Assembly: GCA_902560625.1 (NCBI GenBank)
Contig: CACEMD010000002.1
Coordinates: 106,886 to 170,885 of the forward strand
Length of the DNA: 64,000 nt
Source: an uncultured Pelagibacteraceae bacterium
GTDB lineage: Bacteria > Pseudomonadota > Alphaproteobacteria > Pelagibacterales > Pelagibacteraceae
Reading direction: 5' to 3'
In this document: piece by piece, positions 35,635 through 45,646 of the stretch
How the letters are laid out: each line of letters starts with the position of its first letter
Position numbering within the stretch: the first letter of the stretch is position 1
The notes under the pieces: generated by a model
Told to the model about the DNA's origin: nothing
Database searches by the model: none
What the model saw: only the letters and a program-made list of their open reading frames with translations
Program-made: the position numbers and the translations under genes

Positions 35635-36645
35635 TTAGAATGAGAATGATACTGCAATCTCTGTGTTCTCAGCAGATTTATTTGATGAGAAATATCCATT
35701 GTCTGTATCAGTATGTTTAAACTTGATACCCATACTTCCCATTGTGTAAGCTAATTGGTAAGCTGTCATTTCAGTTGTTACAGCAGATGAAGCACTATCA
35801 GCTTCTTGTGTATCTTCTAATTCACCCCATGACACTGAAAGATCGTCATTAACTGCAAATGCAACAGTTAGACCTTCTGTAGAATAGTCCGTTCCACCAT
35901 TTGCACCGTTAACAAACCACTCACCATAACCAACGCTAATTGGTCCAGCTGAGTATACAGCTTGTACAGTTACTGATTCTTTGTCTGAAGCATTAACACC
36001 TGTCTCTGTAGACTCTACTTCTTCCAATCCAGCAACAATCTTTAGTCCTGCCATACTTATTTCACCACCGTATGCAATACCAGAACCTGTAAGTGCGGCA
36101 CCAGCAACACCAGTACCATCTGCAGCAGCAGCTCCAGCAGCTGGGTCGAAGTCAGCTCTTACACTCAAACTAGCTCCAGCAATATCAAAAGATGGAGAGA
36201 TATATGAGATTGAACCAGCTTCTACGCTTGATCCAACGTCCATACCTTTAGCTCCATGTTTTGCACCGTCATTAACTTCTTCATAAGCAACTGGTAAGAT
36301 ATCGTCATAACCATCAACTGAACCTGTTGCAGCTGTGTTTATGTTTACAGTTCCAATAGAACCCATACCAATTGATATGTTAGATGACGTTTGACCTAGT
36401 GAAATGTCATCCATAAAGCCTGATACAGTCCAACCATTATCAAGTTCACCACCGTATGATGCACTGATAGTAGTGTCTGCGTTCATACCTTCTCTAGAAG
36501 CGGCTTCTGCTCCTGTTCTGTCAGATGAAGTAGATCCGAATGATATTTTTGCAGTACCACCGAAACTTACATCAGCTGCATTAGCAGAGAAAGTTGCAAG
36601 TGTTCCAGCTAAAGCTGTTACACCTAGTTTCTTTAAATTATCCAT
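35635..36645 (-). CDS. Outer-membrane porin (major porin type)
   Basis: 336 residues. A signal peptide with cleavage at about SANA-ADV is followed by a Gly/Ala/Ser/Thr/Asp-rich protein with alternating amphipathic strands (VSFGGTAKISFGS, GWTVSGFMDD and similar). It ends with AVSFSF, the C-terminal Phe signature of BAM-inserted beta barrels. Acidic composition and lack of Cys fit a general diffusion porin. Its G+C content is clearly higher than the flanks and it has a strong Shine-Dalgarno (AGGAGA, five bases before the ATG), a long leader and its own terminator, all signs of very high expression. Confidence 0.9.
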   Translation of the reverse strand: MDNLKKLGVTALAGTLATFSANAADVSFGGTAKISFGSTSSDRTGAEAASREGMNADTTISASYGGELDNGWTVSGFMDDISLGQTSSNISIGMGSIGTVNINTAATGSVDGYDDILPVAYEEVNDGAKHGAKGMDVGSSVEAGSISYISPSFDIAGASLSVRADFDPAAGAAAADGTGVAGAALTGSGIAYGGEISMAGLKIVAGLEEVESTETGVNASDKESVTVQAVYSAGPISVGYGEWFVNGANGGTDYSTEGLTVAFAVNDDLSVSWGELEDTQEADSASSAVTTEMTAYQLAYTMGSMGIKFKHTDTDNGYFSSNKSAENTEIAVSFSF

Positions 36646-36816
36646 AATATTCTCCTTTTTGTTTCATATATGAACATTGCGTATATACTTAAAAAAAGTG
36701 CTTTTTTTCGGGAAAAATCAATAAAATCTCTATTTTATTGAATAGTGTTGTATTTTTACAACAAATATTGGTATTCATTGCTTTTTTTATGCTTATTATA
36801 GGTTAAATGTAGCATT
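36646..36816 (-). promoter_or_regulatory. Porin promoter and leader region with dyad symmetries
   Basis: On the minus strand TTGTAA (36756-36761), an 18-base spacer and TAAAAT (36732-36737) form a reasonable sigma70-type promoter, giving a leader of roughly 80 bases. A perfect 7-bp dyad TGTTGTA-TTTT-TACAACA (36746-36763) overlaps the -35 and is a possible operator. The leader holds AAAAAAAG-TG-CTTTTTTT (36691-36708) and the 12-base palindrome TTCATATATGAA (36663-36674). The Shine-Dalgarno AGGAGA is at 36651-36656. The same gap must hold the plus-strand promoter of the DUF3576 lipoprotein, for which no clear hexamers were found. Confidence 0.5.
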
Positions 36817-37374
36817 ATGAGAAATATTTATATCCTAAACTTTAAATTATTAATATTTTTAATATTTGTCCTCAATTCTTGCGGAATTTATAAGCCTGTA
36901 GATGTTAGAGATACTCCAATAAATGCTGATGAAAGAATTGCAAAGAACATAGAGGATGGAAAAGGTATTCAAATATTTAACAAAGATGATTTTGGAGTAG
37001 GCTCATTTAGTGAATTTAATCCACTTTGGAGAGCAAGTCTTGATACTTTAGATTTCATGATTTTAAGTAGTGCTGACTATGGTGGAGGCATTATAATTAC
37101 TGATTGGTACAGTGAAAATAATGATAAAGAATCTATAAAAATAACAGTAAGATTCCATTCCAATGAAATTAGAGCAGATGGCTTGGATGTTATAATTCAT
37201 AATAAAGTTTGTGAAATAAACAAAAATTGCAAAGTATCTAAAGTTGAAGGCAAACTAAACGATGAAATAAAAGTTGCTATTCTTAAAAAAGCAATGACAT
37301 ATGATAAAAAATTTCAGGAGAGAGCTAAGAAACTTCGTAAAAAAAAGAGACCAAAAAACCCTGTTGAAAAATAA
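36817..37374 (+). CDS. DUF3576 family lipoprotein
   Basis: 185 residues. The lipobox LNSC (Cys22) follows a long hydrophobic signal. The conserved block FNPLWRASLDTLDFMILSSADYGGGIIITDWY (about 66-97) marks the alphaproteobacterial DUF3576 family, which has no known function but is regularly found just before leuS. The C-terminus is Lys/Arg-rich. It sits 45 bases before leuS, divergent from the porin. It is probably an outer-membrane-anchored periplasmic protein. Confidence 0.85.
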   Translation: MRNIYILNFKLLIFLIFVLNSCGIYKPVDVRDTPINADERIAKNIEDGKGIQIFNKDDFGVGSFSEFNPLWRASLDTLDFMILSSADYGGGIIITDWYSENNDKESIKITVRFHSNEIRADGLDVIIHNKVCEINKNCKVSKVEGKLNDEIKVAILKKAMTYDKKFQERAKKLRKKKRPKNPVEK

Positions 37375-37419
37375 CTAGAAATGAAAGAATTAATATTTCT
37401 AAATTAATTATCATTTAAA

Positions 37420-39972
37420 ATGGATAGATATAATTTTCATGAAGTAGAGTCAAAATGGCAGAAATATTGGATAGAGAATAATTCTGATAAAACTCAAATT
37501 GATAAATCAAAGAAAAAATTTTACTGTCTTGAAATGTTTCCATATCCATCTGGAAAAATACATATGGGTCATGTCAGGAATTATACTATTGGTGATGTAC
37601 TTGCACGTTATAAAAAATTACAAGGATTTAATGTACTTCACCCAATGGGATGGGATTCGTTTGGAATGCCAGCTGAAAATGCTGCTAAAGAAAATAATCT
37701 TGACCCAAAAGAGTGGACCCAGAAAAATATTTCAAATATGAAGAAGCAGTTAATGAGAATGGGATTATCAATTGATTGGGATAAAGAAATTTCTACATGC
37801 TCTGAAGATTATTACAAACACCAACAAAAGTTTTTCCTTGAATTATTTGATAAAGGTTTGGTTTATAGAAAAGAGAATTATGTGAACTGGGATCCAGTAG
37901 AACAAACAGTTTTGGCAAATGAGCAAGTAATAGAAGGAAAAGGTTGGAGGTCTGGTGCTACTGTCGAAAGAAAGAAATTAAATCAATGGTTTTTTAATAT
38001 TTCGAAGTTTTCAGAAAATTTATTAAGTGATTTAGAAAAACTTCCTGATTGGCCAAATAAAGTTAAAATTATGCAAAAGAATTGGATAGGTAAATCATTT
38101 GGATGTGAAATAGAATTTAAGATACTTGGAAATGAAAAAATTAAGTCCATTCATTGTTACACCACAAGACCAGACACTCTTTTTGGATCTTCCTTTTTGG
38201 CGTTGTCTGTAGATCATCCACTTTCAAAATATTATGAAAAAAACAATGACTTTTTAAATTTTAAAAACCAATGCTCAAAATCTGGAACTACAGAAGAGTC
38301 AATTGCTAACGCAGAAAAAATTGGTTTTAAAACTGAATTAGTTGCAATCAATCCACTGGATCAAAATATTAAGATTCCAATTTATTTTGCAAATTTTGTA
38401 CTTATGGACTACGGATTAGGAGCTGTATTTGGATGTCCGGCTCACGATCAAAGAGACTTAGATTTTGCCTTAAAATATAAATTGAATGTTATACCTGTAG
38501 TTAAGCCAGAGAAAGATCAAGAGAGCTTCAAAATTACCAAGGAAGCTTATACTGGAGAAGGATATATTTTTAATTCAGATTTTCTAAATGGTTTAAAGGT
38601 TCCTGAAGATTCAATATCTAAAACAATTGAGATTTTAGAAAAAAAAAAATTAGGGAAAAAAAAAATAAACTTTAGATTGAAAGATTGGGGTGTTTCTAGG
38701 CAAAGATATTGGGGTTGCCCAATACCTATCGCATATAATGAAAAAAATGAGATTATTAAAATTCCTGAAAAATCTCTTCCTGTAAAACTTCCAGAAAATA
38801 TAGATTTAAACATCACTGGTAATCCGCTAGATCATCAAGAAAAATGGAAAAAAGTTGTTATTAACGGACAAAACTGCACTAGAGAGACTGATACACTTGA
38901 TACATTTGTATGCTCTTCATGGTATTTTTTAAGGTTTTGCTCTCCAAAAGAAGAAAGGCGTGGATTTAATATAGAGGATGTAAAATATTGGATGCCTGTA
39001 GATCAATATATCGGTGGAATTGAACACGCAATATTACATCTATTATATTCAAGGTTTTTTATGAGAGCGCTTTCCTATAAAAATGAAAACCTAAATATCT
39101 CAGAACCTTTTGCCGGGCTTTTTACTCAAGGAATGGTTTGTCACGAAACTTATAAAGATAAAAATGGAAAATGGCTTTCATTAGATGAAGTTATCTTAAA
39201 AAACGATAAAAAATTTTATTTAAAAAACAATCCTAGAGAAGAGGTCAGAGTAGGAAAATCAGAATCTATGTCAAAATCAAAAAAGAACACAATAGATCCT
39301 GAACAAATAATGAAAAATTATGGAGCTGATGCTGTTAGAATTTTTATACTTTCTGATAGTCCACCAGAAAAAGATATACAGTGGTCAGATCAGGGAATGA
39401 ATGCATCTTACAAATTAATTCAAAAACTTTGGGCACTTCACAGCACCATAAAGAGGAAATTAGTCAAAAAAACAATTTTATCTTCAAATGATAAAGTTGA
39501 GGATATTGATAAATTCACGAATTTATTAATTGATAAAATTACGAAAAATTTAGAGAAGTTTAATTACAATGTAATAATAGCAAATTTATATGAAACTTAT
39601 AATTTCTTAGTAAAAATTGTTGATAAAAATCTGGACTTAAAAAAGTTTGAGGAAAACTATTACAAAATATTGCAACTAATGTTCCCAATAATACCTCATT
39701 TTGCTTCTGAATGTATTCAGGATTTAAATAAAAGTCTTGAATATAAATGGCCAGAGGTGGAAAGAAAATTTTTAAATGAAGATGAAATTAAAATTGTGAT
39801 TCAAATTAATGGTAAGAAAAGAGCAATTATTTTAGAAAAAAAGGGTACTAGTAAAGATGCCTTAATAGAAAAAATAAAAAAATTAGATACACTTAAGAAA
39901 TATATTGAGAATAAAAACATACATAAAACAATATTAGTAAAAGATAGATTAATTAATTTTATAATAAAATGA
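37420..39972 (+). CDS. leuS: Leucyl-tRNA synthetase
   Basis: 850 residues, bacterial LeuRS length. HIGH motif [11 protein letters not shown] is at 41-51 and [13 protein letters not shown] follows. The CP1 editing domain (about 220-415) has the TTRPDTLFG and [12 protein letters not shown] editing-pocket signatures. The KMSKS loop reads [10 protein letters not shown], so the first Lys is Ser while the catalytically important second Lys is kept. The tRNA-binding C-terminal domain closes it ([10 protein letters not shown]). It overlaps lptE by four bases in the conserved series DUF3576-leuS-lptE-holA. Confidence 0.98.
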   Translation: MDRYNFHEVESKWQKYWIENNSDKTQIDKSKKKFYCLEMFPYPSGKIHMGHVRNYTIGDVLARYKKLQGFNVLHPMGWDSFGMPAENAAKENNLDPKEWTQKNISNMKKQLMRMGLSIDWDKEISTCSEDYYKHQQKFFLELFDKGLVYRKENYVNWDPVEQTVLANEQVIEGKGWRSGATVERKKLNQWFFNISKFSENLLSDLEKLPDWPNKVKIMQKNWIGKSFGCEIEFKILGNEKIKSIHCYTTRPDTLFGSSFLALSVDHPLSKYYEKNNDFLNFKNQCSKSGTTEESIANAEKIGFKTELVAINPLDQNIKIPIYFANFVLMDYGLGAVFGCPAHDQRDLDFALKYKLNVIPVVKPEKDQESFKITKEAYTGEGYIFNSDFLNGLKVPEDSISKTIEILEKKKLGKKKINFRLKDWGVSRQRYWGCPIPIAYNEKNEIIKIPEKSLPVKLPENIDLNITGNPLDHQEKWKKVVINGQNCTRETDTLDTFVCSSWYFLRFCSPKEERRGFNIEDVKYWMPVDQYIGGIEHAILHLLYSRFFMRALSYKNENLNISEPFAGLFTQGMVCHETYKDKNGKWLSLDEVILKNDKKFYLKNNPREEVRVGKSESMSKSKKNTIDPEQIMKNYGADAVRIFILSDSPPEKDIQWSDQGMNASYKLIQKLWALHSTIKRKLVKKTILSSNDKVEDIDKFTNLLIDKITKNLEKFNYNVIIANLYETYNFLVKIVDKNLDLKKFEENYYKILQLMFPIIPHFASECIQDLNKSLEYKWPEVERKFLNEDEIKIVIQINGKKRAIILEKKGTSKDALIEKIKKLDTLKKYIENKNIHKTILVKDRLINFIIK

Positions 39973-40442
39973 TTAGATTAACAAAAATAATAATTTTTTT
40001 TTTTATTTCTATTTTTTTTTTAAATAGTTGTGGATTTGAATCTATCTATAGCACAAAAAATACTAATTTTAGATTTAGTGAAATAATAACAAATGATAAA
40101 AAAACATCTTTAGATCTAAAAAAAATTTTAAGCAATTATTATTCAAATGATTTAGGTAAAACTGAATATAGCTTAGTGATCAAATTGAATCAAAATAGAA
40201 TTATTAAGTCGAAAAATAAAAAAGGTGAAGCACTAGTTTATTCAATCCTAATAGACGGTGAAATTTCAATATTTAAAAATGCAGAATTAGAGAATACCTT
40301 AAATATAAATGAATTTTTTGATTATCAAAATACTGAAAATAAATTTGATTTGTCGGAATATGAGGGAAATATTAAAAATAATTTAATTTCTAATATAGCG
40401 AACGACTTAATTATTAAAATTATTGATTTACAAAATGATTAA
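39969..40442 (+). CDS. lptE: LPS-assembly lipoprotein LptE
   Basis: 157 residues. A lipoprotein signal peptide ends in FLNSC (Cys21), followed by GFESIYS, the usual LptE beginning (CGFxPlYs). The rest is a small alpha/beta domain. LptE plugs the LptD barrel in the outer membrane and helps deliver lipopolysaccharide to the surface. Sequence conservation is low, so the call leans on the lipobox and on position between leuS and holA, which is conserved in proteobacteria. Confidence 0.85.
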   Translation: MIRLTKIIIFFFISIFFLNSCGFESIYSTKNTNFRFSEIITNDKKTSLDLKKILSNYYSNDLGKTEYSLVIKLNQNRIIKSKNKKGEALVYSILIDGEISIFKNAELENTLNINEFFDYQNTENKFDLSEYEGNIKNNLISNIANDLIIKIIDLQND

Positions 40443-41427
40443 AAAATATTTTGAGCTACAAAAAGTTAATTTATCAAAAAATAATATTTTTTTATTTTAT
40501 GGATTAAATAATGGTTTAAAAAATGAAATTATTGAAAAATACTTTAAAATAAAAACAAAATTACAATTAATTAATTACGAAGAAAATGAGTTATTAACTA
40601 ATCCTAAAAATTTTGTTAATGAACTTACTAATAAGTCTTTTTTTGAAAAAGGAAAAATTTACAAGATAGACAGATGTACTGATAAATTGATCAGTTTTTT
40701 AGAAGAAATAAGTGAAATAAACATTGAAGACTCTGTAATTATATTCAGTTCTGATGCACTTGATAAAAAGTCAAAATTAAGATTATTTTTTGAAAAACAT
40801 AAAAGTAGCATTTGCGTCCCATTTTACCCTGATGATAACAAAACATTATTTGGCTTAGCATCTAATTTTTTTAAACAAAATAAAATTTCAATTTCTTCAG
40901 AAAGCATAAATTTGTTAGTTGATAGAGCTAGAGAAAATCGCGAAAATTTAAAATCTGAAATTGAAAAAATTTCGATGTATTGTTTAGACAACAAAAGCAT
41001 CAGCCTTAATGAAATTGTTGTTTTATCAAATTTATCTGAAAGCTATAAAATTTTTGATTTGGTTGACAATTGTTTGGCTAAAAACACTAAAAAGACTATA
41101 AGCATGTTAAATGAGAATAAGTATGGACCAGAAGATTGTATATTAATAATCAGATCACTATTATCAAAATCAAAAAGATTGCTTAAACTTAAAAATTTAA
41201 ATTCAGAAAAAAAAAATTTAGATGATGCTATATCAAGCTATAAACCTCCTATTTTTTGGAAAGAAAAAGAAATAGTAAAAAAACAAGTACTAAACTGGAA
41301 AATAAAGGATGTTAATGAATTAATTTATGAAATAGGTGAGATAGAAATTTTGATTAAGAAAAATTTTACAAATTCACTAAACATACTTTCAGATTTTATT
41401 ATCTCACAAAGTAATACTAGTAATTAA
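40435..41427 (+). CDS. holA: DNA polymerase III subunit delta
   Basis: 330 residues from the ATG at 40435, which overlaps the lptE stop by eight bases; an in-frame ATG at 40423 would add four residues. The AAA+-like fold of the clamp-loader delta subunit is suggested by NIFLFYGLNNGLKNEIIEKY, SVIIFSSDALDKKSKLRLFFEKH and the C-terminal collar-domain helices. It opens the beta clamp during replication. Sequence is divergent, but the leuS-lptE-holA order is well conserved. It is convergent with parB (11-base overlap). Confidence 0.88.
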   Translation: MIKKYFELQKVNLSKNNIFLFYGLNNGLKNEIIEKYFKIKTKLQLINYEENELLTNPKNFVNELTNKSFFEKGKIYKIDRCTDKLISFLEEISEINIEDSVIIFSSDALDKKSKLRLFFEKHKSSICVPFYPDDNKTLFGLASNFFKQNKISISSESINLLVDRARENRENLKSEIEKISMYCLDNKSISLNEIVVLSNLSESYKIFDLVDNCLAKNTKKTISMLNENKYGPEDCILIIRSLLSKSKRLLKLKNLNSEKKNLDDAISSYKPPIFWKEKEIVKKQVLNWKIKDVNELIYEIGEIEILIKKNFTNSLNILSDFIISQSNTSN

Positions 41428-42268
41428 GTTTAATTACATCGATCAGGTGATCGAGTTGATCTTGACTTTTGTAACTAAAAGTTATTTGGCCAGAATTATC
41501 TTTATTATTTTTAATATTTACGCTTAAACCTATTTTATTAGTCATAATATTTTCAAGTTCTTTTATATTCGAATCCTGTGGTTTGAATTTGACCTTACCT
41601 TTAGAATTGAGCAATCTAACAAGATTCTCACTTTGTCGAACTGATAGTTTTTTGTTTATGATTTTTTTAGCTAAAAAAAGAGCATTTTCTGTTGATACTA
41701 AAATTTTGGCATGACCTTGTGACAGTTTATTCTCTTCAACTAGTTTTATAACTTCATCTGGTAAACTTAATAATCTTATACAATTAGCTACATGGCCTCT
41801 GCTTTTACCAATAAATTTTGAAACTTTTTCTTGATCATAATTGAACTCATCAATGAGCCTCTTATATCCATTAGCCTCATCAATAGGATTCAAGTCCTTC
41901 CTTTGCACGTTTTCAACAATGGCAAATTCTAATGATTTTAAATTATCAGCTTCAATTACGATTACAGGCACATCATGTAAACCTGCATTTTGAGCTGCTT
42001 GCCATCTTCTCTCACCAGCAATTAATTCATACTTTTCATTTTGACCATCTGCTTTTCTCACTATTAAAGGTTGGATTATACCTCTTTCTCTAATTGAGTT
42101 TGTTAATTCCTCAAGACTCTCTTTTTCAAAATTTTTTCTAGGTTGATATTTATTTGGAATTATTGAGCTAATACTTATTTTATTATTAATAGAATTTGTT
42201 CCTGAGTCTCCTATTAGCGATGATAATCCCCTGCCTAATCCTTTTTTACTTTTAAATGGGTTTATCAT
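41417..42268 (-). CDS. parB: Chromosome-partitioning protein ParB
   Basis: 283 residues. It begins KKGLGRGLSSLIGD, the ParA-contacting N-terminal motif. The CTPase/ParB_N domain has QPLIVRKADG, YELIAGERRWQAAQ and VENVQRKDLNPIDEA. The helix-turn-helix SQGHAKILVS reads parS. A C-terminal dimerisation domain follows. It loads on parS and spreads to organise and segregate the origin region. It overlaps parA by four bases. Candidate parS sites lie 1.4-1.7 kb upstream. Confidence 0.97.
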   Translation of the reverse strand: MINPFKSKKGLGRGLSSLIGDSGTNSINNKISISSIIPNKYQPRKNFEKESLEELTNSIRERGIIQPLIVRKADGQNEKYELIAGERRWQAAQNAGLHDVPVIVIEADNLKSLEFAIVENVQRKDLNPIDEANGYKRLIDEFNYDQEKVSKFIGKSRGHVANCIRLLSLPDEVIKLVEENKLSQGHAKILVSTENALFLAKKIINKKLSVRQSENLVRLLNSKGKVKFKPQDSNIKELENIMTNKIGLSVNIKNNKDNSGQITFSYKSQDQLDHLIDVIKLNY

Positions 42269-43065
42269 GCTGCACTCTCCACTGGTTTATCTTGATTTAA
42301 AAACTCTTCTGCAAATGAGAAATATGCTTTGCTTCCTGGACAACTTTTATCATATAAAAGTACTGGGATACCGTGAGATGGTGCTTCTGACAATCTTACA
42401 TTTCTGGGGACAACTACAGAATATACTTTTTCTTTAAAATAACTTCTGGCCTCTGACTCAACTTGACTTGATAACCTATTTCGTTTGTCATACATTGTTA
42501 AAAGTATTCCTCTGATGTTTAAGTTGGGATTTAAATTAGATTTTATTCTATCTATTGTTTTCATGAGTTGAGTTAGACCCTCTAATGCAAAAAATTCTGT
42601 TTGGAGAGGCACAACCAGCTCATCTGAAGCAACTAATGCCATAATTGTAAGCAGGCTAAGAGATGGTGGGCAGTCTATGAGGATATAATTGAATGATGCT
42701 CTAGAATCATTTAAAATAGAGACTAATTCGTCCTTCAATTTAAAGGCTCTTCGACTATCTCCAGCTGTTTCCACCTCCAAACCAGATAAGTCTACATTAG
42801 ACGTTATTAAATTTAAATTTTCTACCTTGGTTGTCTGGATAACATCTGTAATTTTCTTATTACCATTGAGTACACTATAGATTGTTATTTCCGAATTAGC
42901 AGTGTTTGACAATCCAAGGCCTGTTGTTGCATTTCCTTGAGGATCAAGGTCGATTACTAAAACTTTTTTTCCTCTCATTGATAATCCGGCTGCTAAGTTG
43001 ATGACTGTTGTCGTTTTTCCTACTCCACCCTTTTGATTTATTATTGAAATTATTTTCTTATTCAT
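42265..43065 (-). CDS. parA: Chromosome-partitioning ATPase ParA
   Basis: 266 residues, deviant Walker A INQKGGVGKTTTVINLA (about 8-24), VLVIDLDPQGNATTG (Walker A' region) and YILIDCPPSLSLLT (Walker B). ParA forms the nucleoid gradient along which ParB-parS complexes are moved. It overlaps rsmG by eight bases and parB by four, the standard rsmG-parA-parB order. It is the chromosomal (Soj-like) type without an N-terminal HTH domain. Confidence 0.98.
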   Translation of the reverse strand: MNKKIISIINQKGGVGKTTTVINLAAGLSMRGKKVLVIDLDPQGNATTGLGLSNTANSEITIYSVLNGNKKITDVIQTTKVENLNLITSNVDLSGLEVETAGDSRRAFKLKDELVSILNDSRASFNYILIDCPPSLSLLTIMALVASDELVVPLQTEFFALEGLTQLMKTIDRIKSNLNPNLNIRGILLTMYDKRNRLSSQVESEARSYFKEKVYSVVVPRNVRLSEAPSHGIPVLLYDKSCPGSKAYFSFAEEFLNQDKPVESAA

Positions 43066-43702
43066 GTTTTTTTTCTAAATTATAAATTTTAACTACTGTT
43101 GACTCATTGTTTGTTAAACTTTTTTTTTCTTCATAATCAAAATTCCAATTTTTGAGTGCATCATTTAAGATTTTTTTTCTACTTTTTCCTAAAAAAAAAA
43201 TTATGTACTTAAAATTTATAAAATTTTTATGAGCAATTTCGAAAATTATTGGAAGTGGTTTGAATGCACGTGAAATAATAACATCTGTGCTTAAATTTTT
43301 TTGTTCAAAAATATTTTTTCTATAAACTTCTGTGTTAATTCTAAATTTTTTTGACATTTCTTTAAGGAAAGTGCTTTTATGATAGCTTTTTTCGTATAAG
43401 ATTGTTTTAAATAATGGTTTTTTGGATTTCATTAAAATTCCTAGAACTATTCCAGGAAATCCTGCGCCTGATCCAAGATCTGTGCAAACTTCTATATCAT
43501 TTTTATCAATAAAATCAATTGTTTGCGCACTATCTTCTATATGCCTCGATTTTATTGATTTTTCTGTATTCTTGCTAATTAGATTTATCCTGCTATTTCT
43601 AATTATTATCTCTTTAGAGTAGTCTTCAAGCTCTCGTAATGTTTCACGTGAAACATTGAGCGCTAAAATTTTATCAATTTTTAAAATATTCGAATCAATC
43701 AA
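43058..43702 (-). CDS. rsmG: 16S rRNA (guanine-527-N7)-methyltransferase
   Basis: 214 residues. The SAM-binding motif [16 protein letters not shown] is near residue 75, and [23 protein letters not shown] is a family block. It methylates G527 in 16S rRNA. The N-terminal peptide [13 protein letters not shown] is encoded by a perfect parS site at 43640-43655, a feature recalled from other alphaproteobacterial rsmG genes. It overlaps mnmG by four bases. Confidence 0.96.
   Translation of the reverse strand: MIDSNILKIDKILALNVSRETLRELEDYSKEIIIRNSRINLISKNTEKSIKSRHIEDSAQTIDFIDKNDIEVCTDLGSGAGFPGIVLGILMKSKKPLFKTILYEKSYHKSTFLKEMSKKFRINTEVYRKNIFEQKNLSTDVIISRAFKPLPIIFEIAHKNFINFKYIIFFLGKSRKKILNDALKNWNFDYEEKKSLTNNESTVVKIYNLEKKHE
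43640..43655. other. parS centromere site 1 (inside rsmG)
   Basis: TGTTTCACGTGAAACA is a perfect 16-base palindrome identical to the bacterial parS consensus TGTTNCACGTGAAACA. It lies in the N-terminal coding part of rsmG, about 0.6 kb upstream of parA and 10 kb from the putative origin. ParB encoded downstream should bind it. Confidence 0.92.
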
Positions 43703-45570
43703 GCTATATGCTTAATAGACTTTCTTTTAAGGTGAGACAACAAAATATATACTGCTGCTGGAGTAATTCCATCTATTCTAAGCGCTTGACCCATTGTTTT
43801 TGGCTTTATTTGCTTAAATTTTGACTTTGCTTCATTCGAAAGGCCAGAAAAATTGTCATAATCTAGATTATTTGGTATTAATAAATTTTCGTCTCTTTTA
43901 AATGCCAATATATCTGCATTTTGCTTCTTTAAATATCCTTTATAATGGGAATTAATTTCAATTTGGTCGTCTATTTCACGTGAAATAAAATTGATTTCAG
44001 GCCATATTTCTCGGATTTTATCCATATTTACAGATTTCTGTCCTAAAATCTGATTTGCCGACCGATTTACCCCATCTTTCGCAATATTTACACCGTATTT
44101 AGAAATTTCAGACGGAGAAATTGTTAATTTATCCATTTTCTGCTGAATATTTGATAATTGTAAATGTTTTTCTGTAAAAATTTTAGCCCTTTTTTGTGAA
44201 ACAAGGCCCAAATCAATCCCTTTTTTTGTTAATCTAGTGTCAGCATTGTCTGATCTAAGTGATAATCTATACTCTGCTCTAGACGTAAACATCCTATATG
44301 GTTCAGCAACTCCTTTTGTTACAAGATCATCTATCATAACTCCAATATATGCCTCGGATCTATCCAAAATAAAAGGTTCCTGAGCTTTAAAAGAGACAGC
44401 AGCATTAATTCCAGCTATTAGTCCTTGAGCAGCAGCCTCTTCATAACCGGTAGTTCCATTTATTTGACCAGCAAGGTACAGGTTTTTGATTTTTTTGGTC
44501 TCAAGTGTTAAAAAAAGCTCCCTTGGATCTACATAATCGTATTCAATGGCATAACCAGGCCTTAAAATTTTTACATCCTCTAAACCATTGATTTTACTAC
44601 ATATTTCATACTGCACATCCTCTGGCAAGGATGTGGAAATACCATTTGGGTAAATAGTGTAATCATTAAGACCTTCAGGCTCTAAAAAAATTTGATGTCT
44701 TTGCTTATCAGCAAACTTTTTAATTTTATCCTCTATTGATGGACAATATCTAGGACCAACACCCTGTATATGCCCTGAGTACATTGCGCTTCTCTTAAGA
44801 TTCTTCGAAATAATTTTGTGAACCTTATCGTTAGTGTATGTCATTCGACATGAAATTTGTTGATTAGAAATTTTTTTTGTTAAAAAAGAAAAAAAATAAG
44901 GGTCATCATCTGCATGTTGCTCTTCCAAATTTTCAAAATTAATTGTACGTGCATCTAGTCTAGGAGGAGTTCCAGTTTTTAATCTTCCTATTTTAAATTT
45001 ATATTTTTCTAATTGGTCACTCAATCCAGTCGATGGTTTCTCGTTGTATCTTCCAGCTGGTGTCTGCTTTTCACCAATATGTATCAAACCATTTAAAAAT
45101 GTGCCTGTTGTTAGAATTACCTTAGAAGATATTATTTCTTTTCCTGATTGAGTTATAAATCCTTTTATGTCATTTTTATGAAAATTAAATTGAATTACAG
45201 GGTCAGAAAATATACTTAAATTACAGTAGTTTACGAGTTTTTCTTGCATATATTTTTTATATAGCGATCTGTCAGTTTGAGTTCTTGGCCCACGCACAGC
45301 TGGGCCTCTACTCCTATTTAACAGTCTAAACTGTATGCCAGATTTATCAGCTACTTCACCCATAATGCCATCTAATGCATCTATCTCTCTTACAAGGTGC
45401 CCTTTACCCAAACCTCCAATTGCTGGGTTACAAGACATTTCACCTATTGTTTCAAATTTATGTGTGAAAAGTGCTGTGTTAACTCCTAATCGTGCTGCTG
45501 CAGCAGCAGCCTCGCATCCTGCATGACCACCACCGATCACTACAACATCAAATGACAATTCATTTTTCAT
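43699..45570 (-). CDS. mnmG: tRNA uridine-5-carboxymethylaminomethyl modification enzyme MnmG
   Basis: 623 residues. The FAD-binding N-terminus [21 protein letters not shown] is followed by [24 protein letters not shown]-terminal GidA-associated helices are present (ending in [16 protein letters not shown]). With MnmE it installs the cmnm5 group at wobble uridine 34. A second parS-like palindrome lies in its coding sequence (43972-43987). It overlaps rsmG and is 76 bases downstream of mnmE. Confidence 0.98.
   Translation of the reverse strand: MKNELSFDVVVIGGGHAGCEAAAAAARLGVNTALFTHKFETIGEMSCNPAIGGLGKGHLVREIDALDGIMGEVADKSGIQFRLLNRSRGPAVRGPRTQTDRSLYKKYMQEKLVNYCNLSIFSDPVIQFNFHKNDIKGFITQSGKEIISSKVILTTGTFLNGLIHIGEKQTPAGRYNEKPSTGLSDQLEKYKFKIGRLKTGTPPRLDARTINFENLEEQHADDDPYFFSFLTKKISNQQISCRMTYTNDKVHKIISKNLKRSAMYSGHIQGVGPRYCPSIEDKIKKFADKQRHQIFLEPEGLNDYTIYPNGISTSLPEDVQYEICSKINGLEDVKILRPGYAIEYDYVDPRELFLTLETKKIKNLYLAGQINGTTGYEEAAAQGLIAGINAAVSFKAQEPFILDRSEAYIGVMIDDLVTKGVAEPYRMFTSRAEYRLSLRSDNADTRLTKKGIDLGLVSQKRAKIFTEKHLQLSNIQQKMDKLTISPSEISKYGVNIAKDGVNRSANQILGQKSVNMDKIREIWPEINFISREIDDQIEINSHYKGYLKKQNADILAFKRDENLLIPNNLDYDNFSGLSNEAKSKFKQIKPKTMGQALRIDGITPAAVYILLSHLKRKSIKHIA
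43972..43987. other. parS-like site 2 (inside mnmG)
   Basis: TATTTCACGTGAAATA is a perfect 16-base palindrome that differs from the parS consensus only by a symmetric change at positions 2 and 15. It lies 317 bases from site 1, encodes ISREI in MnmG, and keeps the TTTCACGTGAAA core, so it is probably a functional, perhaps weaker, ParB site. Confidence 0.75.
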
Positions 45571-45646
45571 TATTGTAATTTATTATTGATAAAAAAATTT
45601 ACAAGAAAACACTTATAATTTAATAAAAATCCCCGTAAAATAACGC

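Noticed and set aside
35981..36673. Long plus-strand open frames opposite the porin gene
   Set aside because: They are antisense shadows caused by the biased, more G+C-rich porin codons, with no ribosome-binding site and low-complexity Ala/Pro/Ser content.
43266..43277. Further CACGTG-containing sites as parS (43266, also near 8180 and 50456)
   Set aside because: Only a half-site or the 6-base core matches; the outer arms are not palindromic.
45571..45646. Hairpin between mnmE and mnmG (GTAAATAA/TTATTTTAC) as a terminator
   Set aside because: The pairing is imperfect and A+T-only, so it would be too weak to call.
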